Source: JAVVHE01 sp038238915 (GTDB lineage Bacteria; Pseudomonadota; Alphaproteobacteria; Sphingomonadales; Sphingomonadaceae). Taken from it: a DNA stretch of 64,000 bases. The stretch is taken from NCBI GenBank assembly GCA_038238915.1, contig JBBSFH010000015.1, positions 22,148 to 86,147 on the forward strand, written 5' to 3'. A program made the position numbers and the translations under genes. Position 1 is the first letter of the stretch. Each line of letters opens with the position of its first letter. The notes below the pieces were generated by a model. It was not told where the DNA came from. It did no database searches and worked only from the letters and a program-made list of their open reading frames with translations. Shown here piece after piece: positions 51,844 to 60,930 of this stretch.

Positions 51844-53148
51844 ATGTCCACCCCCGTCCGCATCCTCCTCGCCCTCATCCTCGGCCTTGGCGGCGGCGCG
51901 TTCCTCGCGCATTCGGGCACCCAACTAACCCCCAGGATCGTCGCCATCGCCGAGCCCATTGGCGGCATGTGGCTCGATGGCCTCCGGATGACGATCGTCC
52001 CCCTCGTAGTCTCGCTCCTGATCACTGGCATCGCGTCCACCGCCAGCGCCGCGCGCGCGGGGGGCGTGGCCGCGCGCGCGCTCGGCATCATTCTGGCCGT
52101 TCTGTGGACCTCCTCGCTGCTCGGCTGGCTGCTTTCGGATCTGTTCTGGCAGATCTGGCCGATCCCCGCCGAAGCCGGCCGCGCACTGCGCGAGGCACTC
52201 GGCGCGCAGACCGGCACGCTGCCCCCCACGCCCGGCATCGCGGACTTCCTGCGCGGTATCGTGCCTGAAAATCCGCTGAAGGCCGCGGTCGAGGATCAGA
52301 TGCTGCCGCTGATCCTGTTCTCGGGCGTGTTCGGCTTCGCGGTTACGCGCCTGCCCGAAGGCCCACGCGATCTGCTCACCCGCTTCTTCTCGGCAATCGC
52401 GGAAGCGATGATCGTGGTGATTGGCTGGGTGATCTGGCTCGCGCCCATCGGCGTCTTCGCGCTAGCGCTCGCGGTGGGTGCGAAGGCGGGCCTCGCGGCG
52501 GCGGGCGCCCTCGGCCATTATGTCCTCACTCTGAGCGCGATCGGTATCGGCATCGCGCTGCTCGGTTATCCCTTGGCCGTCATTGCCGGCAAGGTTCCGC
52601 TCGGTCGCTTCGCCCGCGCGCTGTTCCCGGTGCAGGCGGTCGCCGTCTCCACCCAGTCCTCGCTCGCCTGCCTGCCCGTGATGCTGCGCGCGTCCGAACA
52701 GCTCGGCGTCGCGCCCGAGACGGCGGGCATCGTCCTCCCGCTGGAAATCGCACTCTTCCGCGCCACTGGCCCCGCGATGAACCTCGGCGTCGCGCTGTAC
52801 GTGGCGCACTGGTTCGGCATCCATCTCGGCCCCGCACAGATCGCGGCGGGAATCGCGGCGGGCGCGATCACCACCATGGGCGCGGTCAGCCTGCCGGGGC
52901 AGGTAAGCTTCGTCAGCTCGATCGCGCCGATCGCGCTCGCGATCGGGGTGCCGCTGGAGCCGCTGCTGGTGCTGGTCGCGGTCGAGACGATCCCGGATAT
53001 CTTCCGAACAGTGGGCAATGTGGTGATGGACGTGGCGGTCACGCGCGTGGTCGCTCGGATTACGGGGAACGTCGTGCGGGGCCCGCTGGTTGGGTGGGCG
53101 GAGGTGCCGCATGACCGACAACCCGAACGAACGCCCGACCGCGCATGA
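51844..53148 (+). CDS. Dicarboxylate/amino acid:cation symporter (DAACS family)
   Basis: This inner-membrane symporter of about 434 residues is of the GltP/DctA type. It shows the early helices (ILLALILGLGGGAFLAH), WLDGLRMTIVPLVVSLL, the hairpin QAVAVSTQSSLACLPVML (serine-rich HP1) and GPAMNLGVALYVAHWFG with the cation-binding NMDGT region in altered form (RATGPAMNLG). The substrate is probably an acidic amino acid or C4-dicarboxylate, though the altered motif makes it uncertain. The ATG at 51844 is chosen over a GTG at 51838. Confidence 0.85.
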   Translation: MSTPVRILLALILGLGGGAFLAHSGTQLTPRIVAIAEPIGGMWLDGLRMTIVPLVVSLLITGIASTASAARAGGVAARALGIILAVLWTSSLLGWLLSDLFWQIWPIPAEAGRALREALGAQTGTLPPTPGIADFLRGIVPENPLKAAVEDQMLPLILFSGVFGFAVTRLPEGPRDLLTRFFSAIAEAMIVVIGWVIWLAPIGVFALALAVGAKAGLAAAGALGHYVLTLSAIGIGIALLGYPLAVIAGKVPLGRFARALFPVQAVAVSTQSSLACLPVMLRASEQLGVAPETAGIVLPLEIALFRATGPAMNLGVALYVAHWFGIHLGPAQIAAGIAAGAITTMGAVSLPGQVSFVSSIAPIALAIGVPLEPLLVLVAVETIPDIFRTVGNVVMDVAVTRVVARITGNVVRGPLVGWAEVPHDRQPERTPDRA

Positions 53149-53344
53149 ACCCGTGCCGCCGACCGGCGCGCACACCCCCGCACTCGACGCGGATACGCAC
53201 GAGCGACTGGCCGAAAACCCGAAGTGCGAGGATGCCAAGCTCGACATCGGTGTCGACGAGACCTTCCCGGCGTCCGACCCCGTGAGCCAGACACAGCCGC
53301 GCAAGGGCAGTGAACCGGTCAAGAGCAGCGGCTACAAGGAATAG
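53111..53344 (+). CDS. Small hydrophilic protein, unknown
   Basis: The 77-residue, Pro/Asp/Glu-rich, probably disordered protein starts MTDNPNERPTAHEPVPP and has a closing block DETFPASDPVSQTQPRKGS. The block DETFPASDPxS recurs in small alphaproteobacterial proteins of unknown role. Its start lies inside the symporter 3' end (38-base overlap). Confidence 0.6.
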   Translation: MTDNPNERPTAHEPVPPTGAHTPALDADTHERLAENPKCEDAKLDIGVDETFPASDPVSQTQPRKGSEPVKSSGYKE

Positions 53345-53366
53345 ACTTCGCTGAAAGGGGAGCGTG

Positions 53367-54167
53367 ATGCCAGCGACGAAACTCACCACCAAGCGCGTGC
53401 AGAAGCCTTGGGGCCGCACCGATCTTGGCCCGTGGTTCCCCGATGCCACGCCCGAAGAAGGCAAGATCGGCGAGATATGGTTCGAGGCCGAGGACGATCC
53501 CCAACTCCTCATCAAATTCCTCTTCACCAGCGAGAAGCTGAGCGTCCAGGTTCATCCCGACGACGCCGCCGCACGCGCATCGGGCCACGAACGCGGCAAG
53601 GACGAGGCGTGGCTGGTGATGGGTGCCCGGCCCGATTCTACCATCGGCGTGGGCCTCACGCATAAGGTCAGCCGCGAGGAACTGCGCGCGTCCGCGCTCG
53701 ACGGCTCGATCGAACATCTGATCGACTGGCGGCCGGTCCACGCTGATGATGTGTACTATTCGCCCGCAGGCACCGTTCACGCCATCGGCGCGGGAGTGAC
53801 TGTGGTTGAGGTCCAGCAGAATGTGGACCTCACCTACCGCCTCTACGATTACGGCAGCGCGCGCGAATTGCACCTCGATGCGGCGGTTGCGGTCGCGGAC
53901 GCCGAGCCGTTCACGCGCGTGGAGCACCCGCGCGATCTCGGCGAAGGGCGGATGGTCGTCGCCGATGGCCCGAAGTTCGTGATGGAGCGCTGGCGGGGAG
54001 CGGGCACATCCGCCACCGATGCCGCCCAGACCTGGGTAACGCTCGCGCGCGGTTCGGCAACGATCGATGGCGCGCAAGCCGCTGCGGGTGAAACGTGGAT
54101 CGCGCAGCCCGGCACAACCATCGTCCGCGCAGCCGACGCGGACCTTGTGGTCGCCACCCCCAAATAA
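53367..54167 (+). CDS. manA: Mannose-6-phosphate isomerase-like protein (class I)
   Basis: The 266-residue cupin enzyme interconverts mannose-6-phosphate and fructose-6-phosphate. The zinc-site segments KLSVQVHPDD (Gln/His) and GKDEAWLVM (Glu), then SPAGTVHAIGAGVTVVEVQQNVDLTYRLYD (His) are present. The length is short for type I, as in alphaproteobacteria. It could support GDP-mannose or exopolysaccharide supply. AAAGGGG precedes the ATG at 53367. Confidence 0.87.
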   Translation: MPATKLTTKRVQKPWGRTDLGPWFPDATPEEGKIGEIWFEAEDDPQLLIKFLFTSEKLSVQVHPDDAAARASGHERGKDEAWLVMGARPDSTIGVGLTHKVSREELRASALDGSIEHLIDWRPVHADDVYYSPAGTVHAIGAGVTVVEVQQNVDLTYRLYDYGSARELHLDAAVAVADAEPFTRVEHPRDLGEGRMVVADGPKFVMERWRGAGTSATDAAQTWVTLARGSATIDGAQAAAGETWIAQPGTTIVRAADADLVVATPK

Positions 54168-54176
54168 GATTTCCGA

Positions 54177-54253
54177 TGGCGCGAGTGACGGGGCTCGAAC
54201 CCGCGACCTCCGGCGTGACAGGCCGGCACTCTAACCAACTGAGCTACACCCGC
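54177..54253 (-). tRNA. tRNA-Asp (anticodon GTC)
   Basis: On the minus strand GCGGGTG pairs with CACTCGC. The D-arm is TAGCTCAGTTGGTTAGAG, the anticodon loop is CTGTCAC with GTC, the T-arm contains GGTTCGAGCCC, and CCA is encoded. Confidence 0.96.
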
Positions 54254-54293
54254 CGATCGGAAGCGGGGGGATAGGGTCCGCGCCGCCCCGATG

Positions 54294-54461
54294 TCAAGAA
54301 CGGCGGCGCAGCAGCCCCATAACGAGCGTGAACAGTGCGAGCACGGCAAGCAGAACCGTCAGCGTTCGCGCGATCCCGCTCGATTGGCCCGCGATGCCGC
54401 TGAAGCCCAGCAACGCGGGCGGCAGCGCGAGCGCGGCCAGATAGAAGGCCCAGTTACGCAT
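54294..54461 (-). CDS. DUF1328-like small membrane protein
   Basis: The 55-residue protein MRNWAFYLAALALPPALLGF... with GIAGQSSGIARTL and a final LVMGLLRRRS resembles DUF1328 proteins (LLGFGGIAGAAAGIAK...LVMGLxRR). It has two membrane helices. Its start overlaps the upstream transporter stop by eight bases. It is too short for a 60-codon ORF cutoff. Confidence 0.7.
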   Translation of the reverse strand: MRNWAFYLAALALPPALLGFSGIAGQSSGIARTLTVLLAVLALFTLVMGLLRRRS

Positions 54462-55665
54462 CGATCGGTGTCTCGGGTTGTGGCGCGGGTCGCGTGGACG
54501 GAGGGTCTTTCCCCGCCAGCGTGCCCTCGCCGAACAGGAAGCCGAGCACGTCGGGCGTGCCCGCGTGATCGAGCAGTACCTTGCCCATAATCAGCAGCGG
54601 AACCGAGATAAGCGCGCCGAGCACGCCCCACACCCAGCCCCAGAAGCTCAATGACAGAAGAATCGCGAGCGGACTGATCGTGAGGCGGCGGCCGATGATC
54701 GCGGGGGTGATGAAATTTGCTTCGGTCAGATGGAAGCCCAGAAAGATCAACGCGGGCCACAGCGCGTTGATCGGTGCGGCGAACGTCACCAGGCCACCAA
54801 TCAGCAGGAGCACCGCGACCGCCAGCGGCCCCACATACGGCAAGAAGTTGAACAGCGCCGCCAGACCGCCCCACATCAGCGGCGTGGGCAGGCCGAACCC
54901 CCAGGCAACGAGCGACAACGCCGCCCCAAGACCGAAGTTCACCAGCGTTATGGTGAAGAAATAGGCGGCAGTATTGCGCACCACATCGCGCAGCAGCCGC
55001 GAAACGCCCAGCGAGCGGCGCGTGTGATCAAGCGTGGCGTGGCTGCGCACTGAAGCGTAGGTATTGAGGAAAAAGAACGCGAGCAGCAGCGTGAACAGGA
55101 TCTGGATCAGCGCGAGTGGTGCCGAACTGACGAAGCCGAGCACGAAGCCCGGCACTTCGCTCGCGAGGCCGGAGACACTGCTCCTGATGCCGAGCAGGTG
55201 GTTGACCTGATCGATCGCGTGCTGCGCCACCGCATAACCTTTGAGCAGCGGCTTTAGATTGGCGCGGATCTGGTGAAGCCGTGTGGGCAGCAGCTGGATG
55301 AAGGCGAGCGCAGGGATGATGATCGAGCTGAAGATCCCGAATGCGACCGCGACGAAGCCGAGCAGCGCGGCGAGCGCGGCGGGCATTGCAGGCACACCGC
55401 GCCGCATCAGCCATGAGAGCGCGGGCACGAGAACGACCGAGACGATGATCGCGCTAACCACGGGAACAAGGAAACTCGCCGCGCCGGCGAGCGCGAACGG
55501 TGCGCCGAGCAGCAGGCCCATCCCGCACAACAGCACGAGCGCGGAGAGCAGCCGATCGCGCCGGTGATTGCCGATGCCGGTATCGTGAACGAGCTCCACC
55601 ACCGCCTCGGCGGTTTGCAACGCGGCCGCCGAGGACTCCGGCGCGAGAGATGGGTGCACGACCAC
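54454..55665 (-). CDS. AI-2E/PerM-family transporter
   Basis: The 403-residue inner-membrane protein has eight or so helices: a hydrophobic N-terminal half, a soluble insertion (LLPTRLHQIRANLKPLLKGY...), and the family C-terminal block LMWGGLAALFNFLPYVGPLAVAVLLLIGG and GRRLTISPLAILLSLSFWGWVWGVLGALISVPLL. Members export AI-2 or solutes; the substrate is unknown. The start is GTG at 55665. Confidence 0.86.
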   Translation of the reverse strand: MVVHPSLAPESSAAALQTAEAVVELVHDTGIGNHRRDRLLSALVLLCGMGLLLGAPFALAGAASFLVPVVSAIIVSVVLVPALSWLMRRGVPAMPAALAALLGFVAVAFGIFSSIIIPALAFIQLLPTRLHQIRANLKPLLKGYAVAQHAIDQVNHLLGIRSSVSGLASEVPGFVLGFVSSAPLALIQILFTLLLAFFFLNTYASVRSHATLDHTRRSLGVSRLLRDVVRNTAAYFFTITLVNFGLGAALSLVAWGFGLPTPLMWGGLAALFNFLPYVGPLAVAVLLLIGGLVTFAAPINALWPALIFLGFHLTEANFITPAIIGRRLTISPLAILLSLSFWGWVWGVLGALISVPLLIMGKVLLDHAGTPDVLGFLFGEGTLAGKDPPSTRPAPQPETPIDA

Positions 55666-55673
55666 GAAGCGTC

Positions 55674-56687
55674 TTAGGCGGCGCGCGGGCGGACGGGAAG
55701 CGCTCTGTCGGCCACGGTTTCCCCTTCGGTGCCGGTGTCGCTGTCGGCATCATCGGCGAACCGCCGTGCGAGCGCGGCGCATGCCATTAGTTGCACCTGA
55801 TGGTACAGCATCAGCGGCAGGATCACCGCGCCCGCGAGCGCGGGGCCAAACAGCACGCCTGCAATCGGCGCGCCCGTCGCCAGCGATTTCTTCGAGCCGC
55901 AGAAGACGATTGCGATCCGGTCCGCGCGCGTGAATGGCTCCAGACGCCCCAGGCGCGCGGTACCCCACAGCGCGAGCCCCAGGATCGCAAGATCGATCGC
56001 GGCGAGACGCGCGAGCGTTTCCGCGCCGATCCCGCGCCACAGCCCCGCCACAACTGCCGCGCTGAACGCGGCATAAATGATGATCAGGATCGATCCCCGA
56101 TCGGCCAGACGCAGCAGCGCGGCGTTGCGCTTCGCCCACTCGGCCAGCCACGGGCGCAGCACTTGCCCGGCGATCGCGGGCAGCAACACCTGTCCTCCGA
56201 TCGCGAGCGCTTTTTGCGGCCCCAGCCCCTCGCCCGCGACATGCAGCACCAGCGCGGCGAGCAAGGGCGTCAAGAACACGCCCGCGAGATTGGAGAGCGT
56301 GGCCGCACAGATCGCGGCGGGCACATTGCCGCGCGCGATCGCGGTGAACGCGATCGAGGACTGTACCGTGGACGGCACCAGCGTCAGGAACAGCACGCCG
56401 GTCCACAGCGCGTCCGGAAGCGCATGCGGAAACGCCCGGCGCAGCCCGAGCCCCAGCAAGGGAAACGCGGCGAACGTCACCAGCATCACCACCAGATGCA
56501 GCCGCCAGTTGGTCGCCCCCGCGAGCATCGCCGCGCGACTGAGCCTGAGCCCATGCAGGAACAGCACCAGCGCCACAGCCATCACCGTTACCACTGGCAG
56601 CGCGGCGGCGATCGGCCCTCGTGCTGGCAGCATGCTCGCCACCGCCACCGCACCGATCAGCGCCAGTGGGTACAGATCGAACTTCAA
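55674..56687 (-). CDS. Bile acid:sodium symporter (BASS) family protein
   Basis: The 337-residue ten-helix transporter belongs to the SBF-like type (FLHGLRLSRAAMLAGATNWRLH, TLVPSTVQSSIAFTAIARGN, FCGSKKSLATGAPIAGVLF). The last motif with SKKSLATG is diagnostic for this branch. The substrate is unknown. The start is TTG at 56687 overlapping the preceding stop (TTGA). Confidence 0.88.
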   Translation of the reverse strand: MKFDLYPLALIGAVAVASMLPARGPIAAALPVVTVMAVALVLFLHGLRLSRAAMLAGATNWRLHLVVMLVTFAAFPLLGLGLRRAFPHALPDALWTGVLFLTLVPSTVQSSIAFTAIARGNVPAAICAATLSNLAGVFLTPLLAALVLHVAGEGLGPQKALAIGGQVLLPAIAGQVLRPWLAEWAKRNAALLRLADRGSILIIIYAAFSAAVVAGLWRGIGAETLARLAAIDLAILGLALWGTARLGRLEPFTRADRIAIVFCGSKKSLATGAPIAGVLFGPALAGAVILPLMLYHQVQLMACAALARRFADDADSDTGTEGETVADRALPVRPRAA

Positions 56688-56989
56688 GGATTGCGCTGCA
56701 TGTGCTCGACGATCTCGTCGAAAAACCGTTCGAGATTGTTGAGCACGTTCAATTTGAACTCGTAATTCACGTCGGGCGATGCCGATTCGATGATGCGTGA
56801 TTCGTCGACCTTCTCCGAATAGACCGCCGCCATCCCGCGCACATATTCGGGCGTCAGATCGATATGGCCAAGCTCGTCCAGAATGCGCAGCTGGATGATC
56901 ATCAACTGGCGCACCAGCATCTCAAGCGCGGTGATGCGGCTGACGGTAACAACAGGATCGAGGGTGACCTCGTGGGGCGTATCGCTCAT
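56684..56989 (-). CDS. Conserved small helical protein, unknown
   Basis: The 101-residue, acidic and helical protein contains VSRITALEMLVRQLMIIQLRILDELG and ESASPDVNYEFKLNVLNNLERFFDEIVEHMQ. No membrane segment or catalytic motif is seen. It is coupled to the BASS gene by a TTGA overlap. The ATG at 56989 is used; the frame extends further, but antisense to the promoter region of the epimerase. Confidence 0.6.
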   Translation of the reverse strand: MSDTPHEVTLDPVVTVSRITALEMLVRQLMIIQLRILDELGHIDLTPEYVRGMAAVYSEKVDESRIIESASPDVNYEFKLNVLNNLERFFDEIVEHMQRNP

Positions 56990-57090
56990 TGGGGGCGGGG
57001 TTCCCTGCTTTGTATCTCGGGCTATGGCGATCCCGGACGCGCTTTGCGAGGTGAAATGAATCGGCATTTCCCGATGCGCCGGGAGCAACG

Positions 57091-58068
57091 ATGATCGAGA
57101 CGCACGCGACGGTCGAACGCTGGCCCACCGCTGTTCCGTTCACGATCGCGCGCGGGACGAAACATTTCGTCGATGTGGTGGTGGTGCACGTTCGCGCGGG
57201 CGAGGGGCAGGGGCGCGGCGAGGGCACGCCGGTCTATTATCTTGGCCAGACGTCAGGCGGCGCGACCGCGATGATCGACGCGCTTGGCGATGCACACATC
57301 GATCGCGCCACGATCCAGACGCTGCTGCCGCCCGGCGCGGCGCGTAACGCGATCGATTGCGCGCTGTGGGATCTTGAGGCGAAGGATGAAGGCGCGCCGG
57401 TCTGGGCGATCGCCGGACTACACCCGCCGAAGCCCGTGACCACCGCGCTGACGATCAGCCTCGCCGATCCAGCGATCATGGAGGCGGCGGCGCGTGCTGT
57501 GGCGGCGCGCCCGCTGCTCAAGCTCAAGCTGGGTGGCGACGGTGGGGACCGCGCCCGCGTTGCGGCGGTCCGGCTTGGCGCGCCGGGTGCGCGGCTGATC
57601 GTCGATGCGAACGCGTCGTGGGGGGATCTCGATCTCGAGGCGGAGGCGGCGGCGATGGCCGCGCTCGGCGTCGAGCTTATCGAACAGCCGGTCGCGCCGG
57701 GCGAGGAGGCGCTGCTCGACGGGGTCCGCGCCTGCGTGCCGTTCGCGGCGGACGAAAGCTGCCAGTCGCGTGCCGAGCTCGATCGCTGCGCGGGCCGCTT
57801 TCAGGTGATCAATATAAAGCTCGATAAAGCGGGCGGGCTGACCGAGGCGCTGGCGCTGCGCGATGCGGCGTATGCACGCGGCTTCGAGGTGATGGTGGGC
57901 TGCATGCTTTCGACCAGCCTTGCGATTGCGCCCGCAATGCTTGTCGCTCAGGGGGCGCGCTGGGTCGATCTCGATGGACCGCTGCTGCTCGCGAACGACC
58001 GGCAGTCAGCTTTGCAATTCGATGATCGCGGGCGCGTGTGGCCGGCTGCAACTTCGCTTTGGGGCTAG
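57091..58068 (+). CDS. Dipeptide (L-Ala-D/L-Glu) epimerase-like enolase superfamily enzyme
   Basis: The 325-residue protein belongs to the muconate-lactonizing subgroup of enolases, which epimerise dipeptides from murein recycling. The catalytic Lys pair KLKLGG, metal ligands in IVDANAS, LIEQPV and AADESC, and the second Lys in INIKLDKAGG match dipeptide epimerases. Exact specificity is not certain. Confidence 0.85.
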   Translation: MIETHATVERWPTAVPFTIARGTKHFVDVVVVHVRAGEGQGRGEGTPVYYLGQTSGGATAMIDALGDAHIDRATIQTLLPPGAARNAIDCALWDLEAKDEGAPVWAIAGLHPPKPVTTALTISLADPAIMEAAARAVAARPLLKLKLGGDGGDRARVAAVRLGAPGARLIVDANASWGDLDLEAEAAAMAALGVELIEQPVAPGEEALLDGVRACVPFAADESCQSRAELDRCAGRFQVINIKLDKAGGLTEALALRDAAYARGFEVMVGCMLSTSLAIAPAMLVAQGARWVDLDGPLLLANDRQSALQFDDRGRVWPAATSLWG

Positions 58069-58394
58069 TCTGCTGCCTGCCGCCGCGAAGAAATCATCGC
58101 AGGCTTGGTCGAAGCTCGCCGATCCGGCACGCTGCGCGACTGCGCGTTCGCGGCCGGTCCGGCGGATTGCGGCAGAGCCTGCGACGGCGCTACGCCCAGC
58201 GCCGAAAGGGTTTCCCCTCCGCTGCCGGCGGGCGCGAATGATCGACTGGGGCGCATCCCCGCCGCGGCGATAAACACCAGCAGCAGTACGAGGCCCAGCC
58301 CCGTCAAGCCCACACGAACTCGTTCCATCAACCCTCGCGGATGACGACGTCCTCTGGACGCCCGCTTCGTCCCCCCGTGTCGCACCGTCAGCAT
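58065..58394 (-). CDS. Small single-pass membrane protein, unknown
   Basis: The protein of up to 109 residues has a basic N-terminus followed by one membrane helix (VGLTGLGLVLLLVFIAAAG) and a Ser/Ala/Pro-rich tail. The start is uncertain: ATG at 58394 (GGGGGG upstream) or 58328 (GAGGG upstream). It overlaps the epimerase end by four bases on the opposite strand. Confidence 0.5.
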   Translation of the reverse strand: MLTVRHGGTKRASRGRRHPRGLMERVRVGLTGLGLVLLLVFIAAAGMRPSRSFAPAGSGGETLSALGVAPSQALPQSAGPAANAQSRSVPDRRASTKPAMISSRRQAAD

Positions 58395-58472
58395 GCCCCC
58401 CGGCAACGCTTCGGACGTGTAGCAAATTCTCTGCCGGTGTGTCCAGCACGCAACGCGGCGACAGTTCAACGA

Positions 58473-58504
58473 AAAGCGGGCGATCCCTTTCAGGACCGCC
58501 CGCG
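58473..58504 (-). terminator. Intrinsic terminator after the secreted DVUA0089-type gene
   Basis: GCGGGCG pairs with CGCCCGC (with an inner TCC/GGA pairing) and is followed on the minus strand by TTTT. It lies 22 bases beyond the stop codon at 58526. Confidence 0.75.
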
Positions 58505-58525
58505 AGGACAGATCGTAGACGAAGT

Positions 58526-59119
58526 TTACGCGGCAGTCCGGCGGCGCGCAGCAAAGCCGAGCAGGCCCATGCCCACCAGCATCGCCGCAGCCGAGCTTGC
58601 CTCGGGCGCGCTGACGACGCCGGCACCGCTGATGTCGAGCGCCCACGCACTGGTGCGCTGATTCCCGTAGCTGTCGATGAAGCCGCCCGAGAAGTCCGGC
58701 ACGCCATCGAAGGCGAAGCCGTTCGAAAGCTGCAGCGCGCCGAAGTTGCTGTATTGCGTCAGGTAGACGGCGTAGATGCCCGGCGTCAGCCACAGGCTGA
58801 GCCCCGCGTCCGACGCGTGGCCGGTCGAGTCGGCGACGGCGGTGGCGCCGTCGTCGTTGAAGTCGACCGCGGTGCCGGTCGAATCGTACAGCGAAAGCAC
58901 GCTGTCGAAGCCGCCCGCCGCAATCGACGAGCCGACCGCGTTGGTACCGCCCGCGAAGCCGAGGCTGGTCAGATAGACCGTGCCGGCCGTGCCGACATGG
59001 AAGGTCACGCGCGCGAGTGAATTATCGTGCGCGAGATTGCCGGTGAACGAGGTGCTGACGGCGTTTGCGTTGGTGGCGAGAAGCGCGGCCGCAACCGTCG
59101 CGAGAGTCTTGATCATCAT
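58526..59119 (-). CDS. Secreted DVUA0089-family protein with PEP-CTERM-like tail
   Basis: The 197-residue exported protein has a signal peptide to about residue 20, then a beta-sandwich body with NSLARVTFHVGTAGTVYLTSLGFAGGTN and GGFDSVLSLYDSTGTAVDFNDDG, typical of DVUA0089-type proteins. The C-terminus SAPEASSAAAMLVGMGLLGFAARRR is a sorting signal where PEP is replaced by PEA. The start has an AAGGGGA site. Confidence 0.78.
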   Translation of the reverse strand: MMIKTLATVAAALLATNANAVSTSFTGNLAHDNSLARVTFHVGTAGTVYLTSLGFAGGTNAVGSSIAAGGFDSVLSLYDSTGTAVDFNDDGATAVADSTGHASDAGLSLWLTPGIYAVYLTQYSNFGALQLSNGFAFDGVPDFSGGFIDSYGNQRTSAWALDISGAGVVSAPEASSAAAMLVGMGLLGFAARRRTAA

Positions 59120-59188
59120 GGTTGGTCCCCTTGGATCGGTGGTGCGGCCGTGGCAAGCAATTCGCCACGGCCATTGGGTCTCGCGAGC

Positions 59189-60832
59189 CTACTTGGCCTG
59201 TGCGGCGGTCAGCTTCAGGATGCGACCGAGCAGGGTCTGGTCGATGTAGGTGCCATGGCCGCGGGTCACGCCGTCCGACCCCGTGAACGAGTCGTTGGCG
59301 GTGCCGTGCGCGGTGAGCACATCCGAACCCTTGCCGTAGGCGAACAGCGGGACAAGGCCGGTCCCGTGGTTCGGACCGAACCAGCGGTTGCCCGGAACGT
59401 TACCCGCGCCCTTGTCCTGGACCGGCTGGAACGCGACCGTCGCGCCATCGGGACCGTAGAGCAGGTGGTCATGATCGGCGGTGACGATCAGCAGCGTGTT
59501 GTCCCACGAAGCCGCCGTGCGCTTGAGGTTCACCCAGTCGATGATCGCCTTCACGGTATCGTCCGAAGCGATCTGCTCCTCGATCATGCGCGCGGTGTCG
59601 TTCGCGTGCTCGGCACGGTCGACCGCGCCCGCTTCGCTCATCAGGTAGAAGCCACGCCCATTCTTATCGAGCGCATACAGCGCCGCGATCGTCATTTCGG
59701 TCTGGGTGGGAACCGCAGCCTTGAGCGGCGTGCCATAGACCGTGTCCTCGCGCGGATCGATGTTGGTGACGCCATCGGCACGCTTGACAATGTTGGTGCG
59801 GTTGAACTGCGAGCTGTTGTCGCTCTTGCCGATCATCGCAAGGCGCGCGGGCGGCTTGACGGTGCCGCTGGCGATCGCCTGGATTGCCGACCGATCCTGC
59901 AAGAGCTGGAAGTGGAAGGGATTGGAGCCCGAGGTATTCGTGTTCGCCTTGAGGTCCGCCCACAGCACCGGGCCGATCCAGCCACCGCCCGCGAGCGGGG
60001 GGAGGGGTGCATAGCGCGGGGTACGCGTGATGCTATCGTCGTTGTAATCGGGGTTGCCATAACCGCCGATGACGGTGAGCTTGCCCGACGAGAACATCTC
60101 GTTTGCGATGTCATAGTGGTTCGCACGCGCGACGTTGTGCGCGCCGCCGAGCGCCGCCGGGGTGGCGTCGCCGAACTCGACTGTGGTGACCACGCCCGCG
60201 CTCTTGCCGACCGAGGTCGCGGCGGCGATCGCGTCGGTGATCGCGACCTGGACTTCGCCCGCGCCGTTGACGTTGATCGCGTTGTTGTAGCTCTTCACGC
60301 CCGAGGCGACCGAGGTGGCGGTGTTGCCCGAATCGGGGTGGGCGAAGCGGCTGTATTCATAACCCACGAAGCCCGCGAGATAACGATCGGTGATCGGCGT
60401 GAAGCCCGCGTTCGTGAAGGGGGTGGTGTAGCCCGCAACGCCCGAGTTGCCGGCCAGCGGCGTCGAATCCCAGAACTTCGTCGAGTCATAGCTCGAGCGC
60501 GGATCCTGGATATTCGAACCCGGCTTGTTATTGTTCACGTCGGTCGGAAGCGTCGGATTACCCGGGCTGGCGGGAACCGTGCCCGCGCTCGAATCGGGGC
60601 GGATCGGGAAGGTCGATACCGCGATGTTGTGCCAACCGGCGCCGTCCATGGGCAACGGAGCGCCGGTATACAGGCGCGTCGCGTCGTACACTGTGTAGCC
60701 GCCGCCATCGTTGATGATGACGATGATGTTTTTCACGCCCGGAAGCGCGGATACCGTGGAAGTAGCCGCCGCCTGTGCGATGGCGGGAGCTGCGAACAGC
60801 GTCGCGGCGAGGAGGAGAGACTTGAACTTCAT
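59189..60832 (-). CDS. Alkaline phosphatase (PhoA family)
   Basis: The 547-residue exported phosphomonoesterase has a signal peptide (to about AQAA), then metal-site Asp in IIVIINDGGG, the nucleophile region HPDSGNTATSVASGVKSYNNAINVNG, Asp/His ligands in VDRAEHANDTARM and TADHDHLLYG, and a late GHGTYIDQT. The nucleophile is in DSGNTATS rather than the classic DSAxTAT, so it may be the threonine/serine variant of atypical PhoA. It acts in the periplasm to release phosphate. Confidence 0.86.
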   Translation of the reverse strand: MKFKSLLLAATLFAAPAIAQAAATSTVSALPGVKNIIVIINDGGGYTVYDATRLYTGAPLPMDGAGWHNIAVSTFPIRPDSSAGTVPASPGNPTLPTDVNNNKPGSNIQDPRSSYDSTKFWDSTPLAGNSGVAGYTTPFTNAGFTPITDRYLAGFVGYEYSRFAHPDSGNTATSVASGVKSYNNAINVNGAGEVQVAITDAIAAATSVGKSAGVVTTVEFGDATPAALGGAHNVARANHYDIANEMFSSGKLTVIGGYGNPDYNDDSITRTPRYAPLPPLAGGGWIGPVLWADLKANTNTSGSNPFHFQLLQDRSAIQAIASGTVKPPARLAMIGKSDNSSQFNRTNIVKRADGVTNIDPREDTVYGTPLKAAVPTQTEMTIAALYALDKNGRGFYLMSEAGAVDRAEHANDTARMIEEQIASDDTVKAIIDWVNLKRTAASWDNTLLIVTADHDHLLYGPDGATVAFQPVQDKGAGNVPGNRWFGPNHGTGLVPLFAYGKGSDVLTAHGTANDSFTGSDGVTRGHGTYIDQTLLGRILKLTAAQAK

Positions 60833-60892
60833 GGATATGGCCCCTGATGGAGAAAAACTGCCGAGGGGCGCTTAAGGGTAAACGTGAGGGCC

Positions 60893-60914
60893 GTGTAAGA
60901 ATTTTTTGTTACAC
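60893..60914. promoter_or_regulatory. Inverted repeat upstream of the phosphatase gene
   Basis: GTGTAA and TTACAC are separated by ten AT-rich bases, about 60 bases upstream of the phosphatase start and just after the gapR stop. It could be an operator or a weak terminator. It does not match the tandem-repeat layout of a standard Pho box. Confidence 0.35.
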
Positions 60915-60930
60915 TGCCAAAGGCGAGCGA

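Noticed and set aside
59027..60847. 606-codon plus-strand frame opposite the phosphatase gene
   Set aside because: Antisense shadow of the phosphatase; the minus-strand frame has a signal peptide and metal-site motifs.
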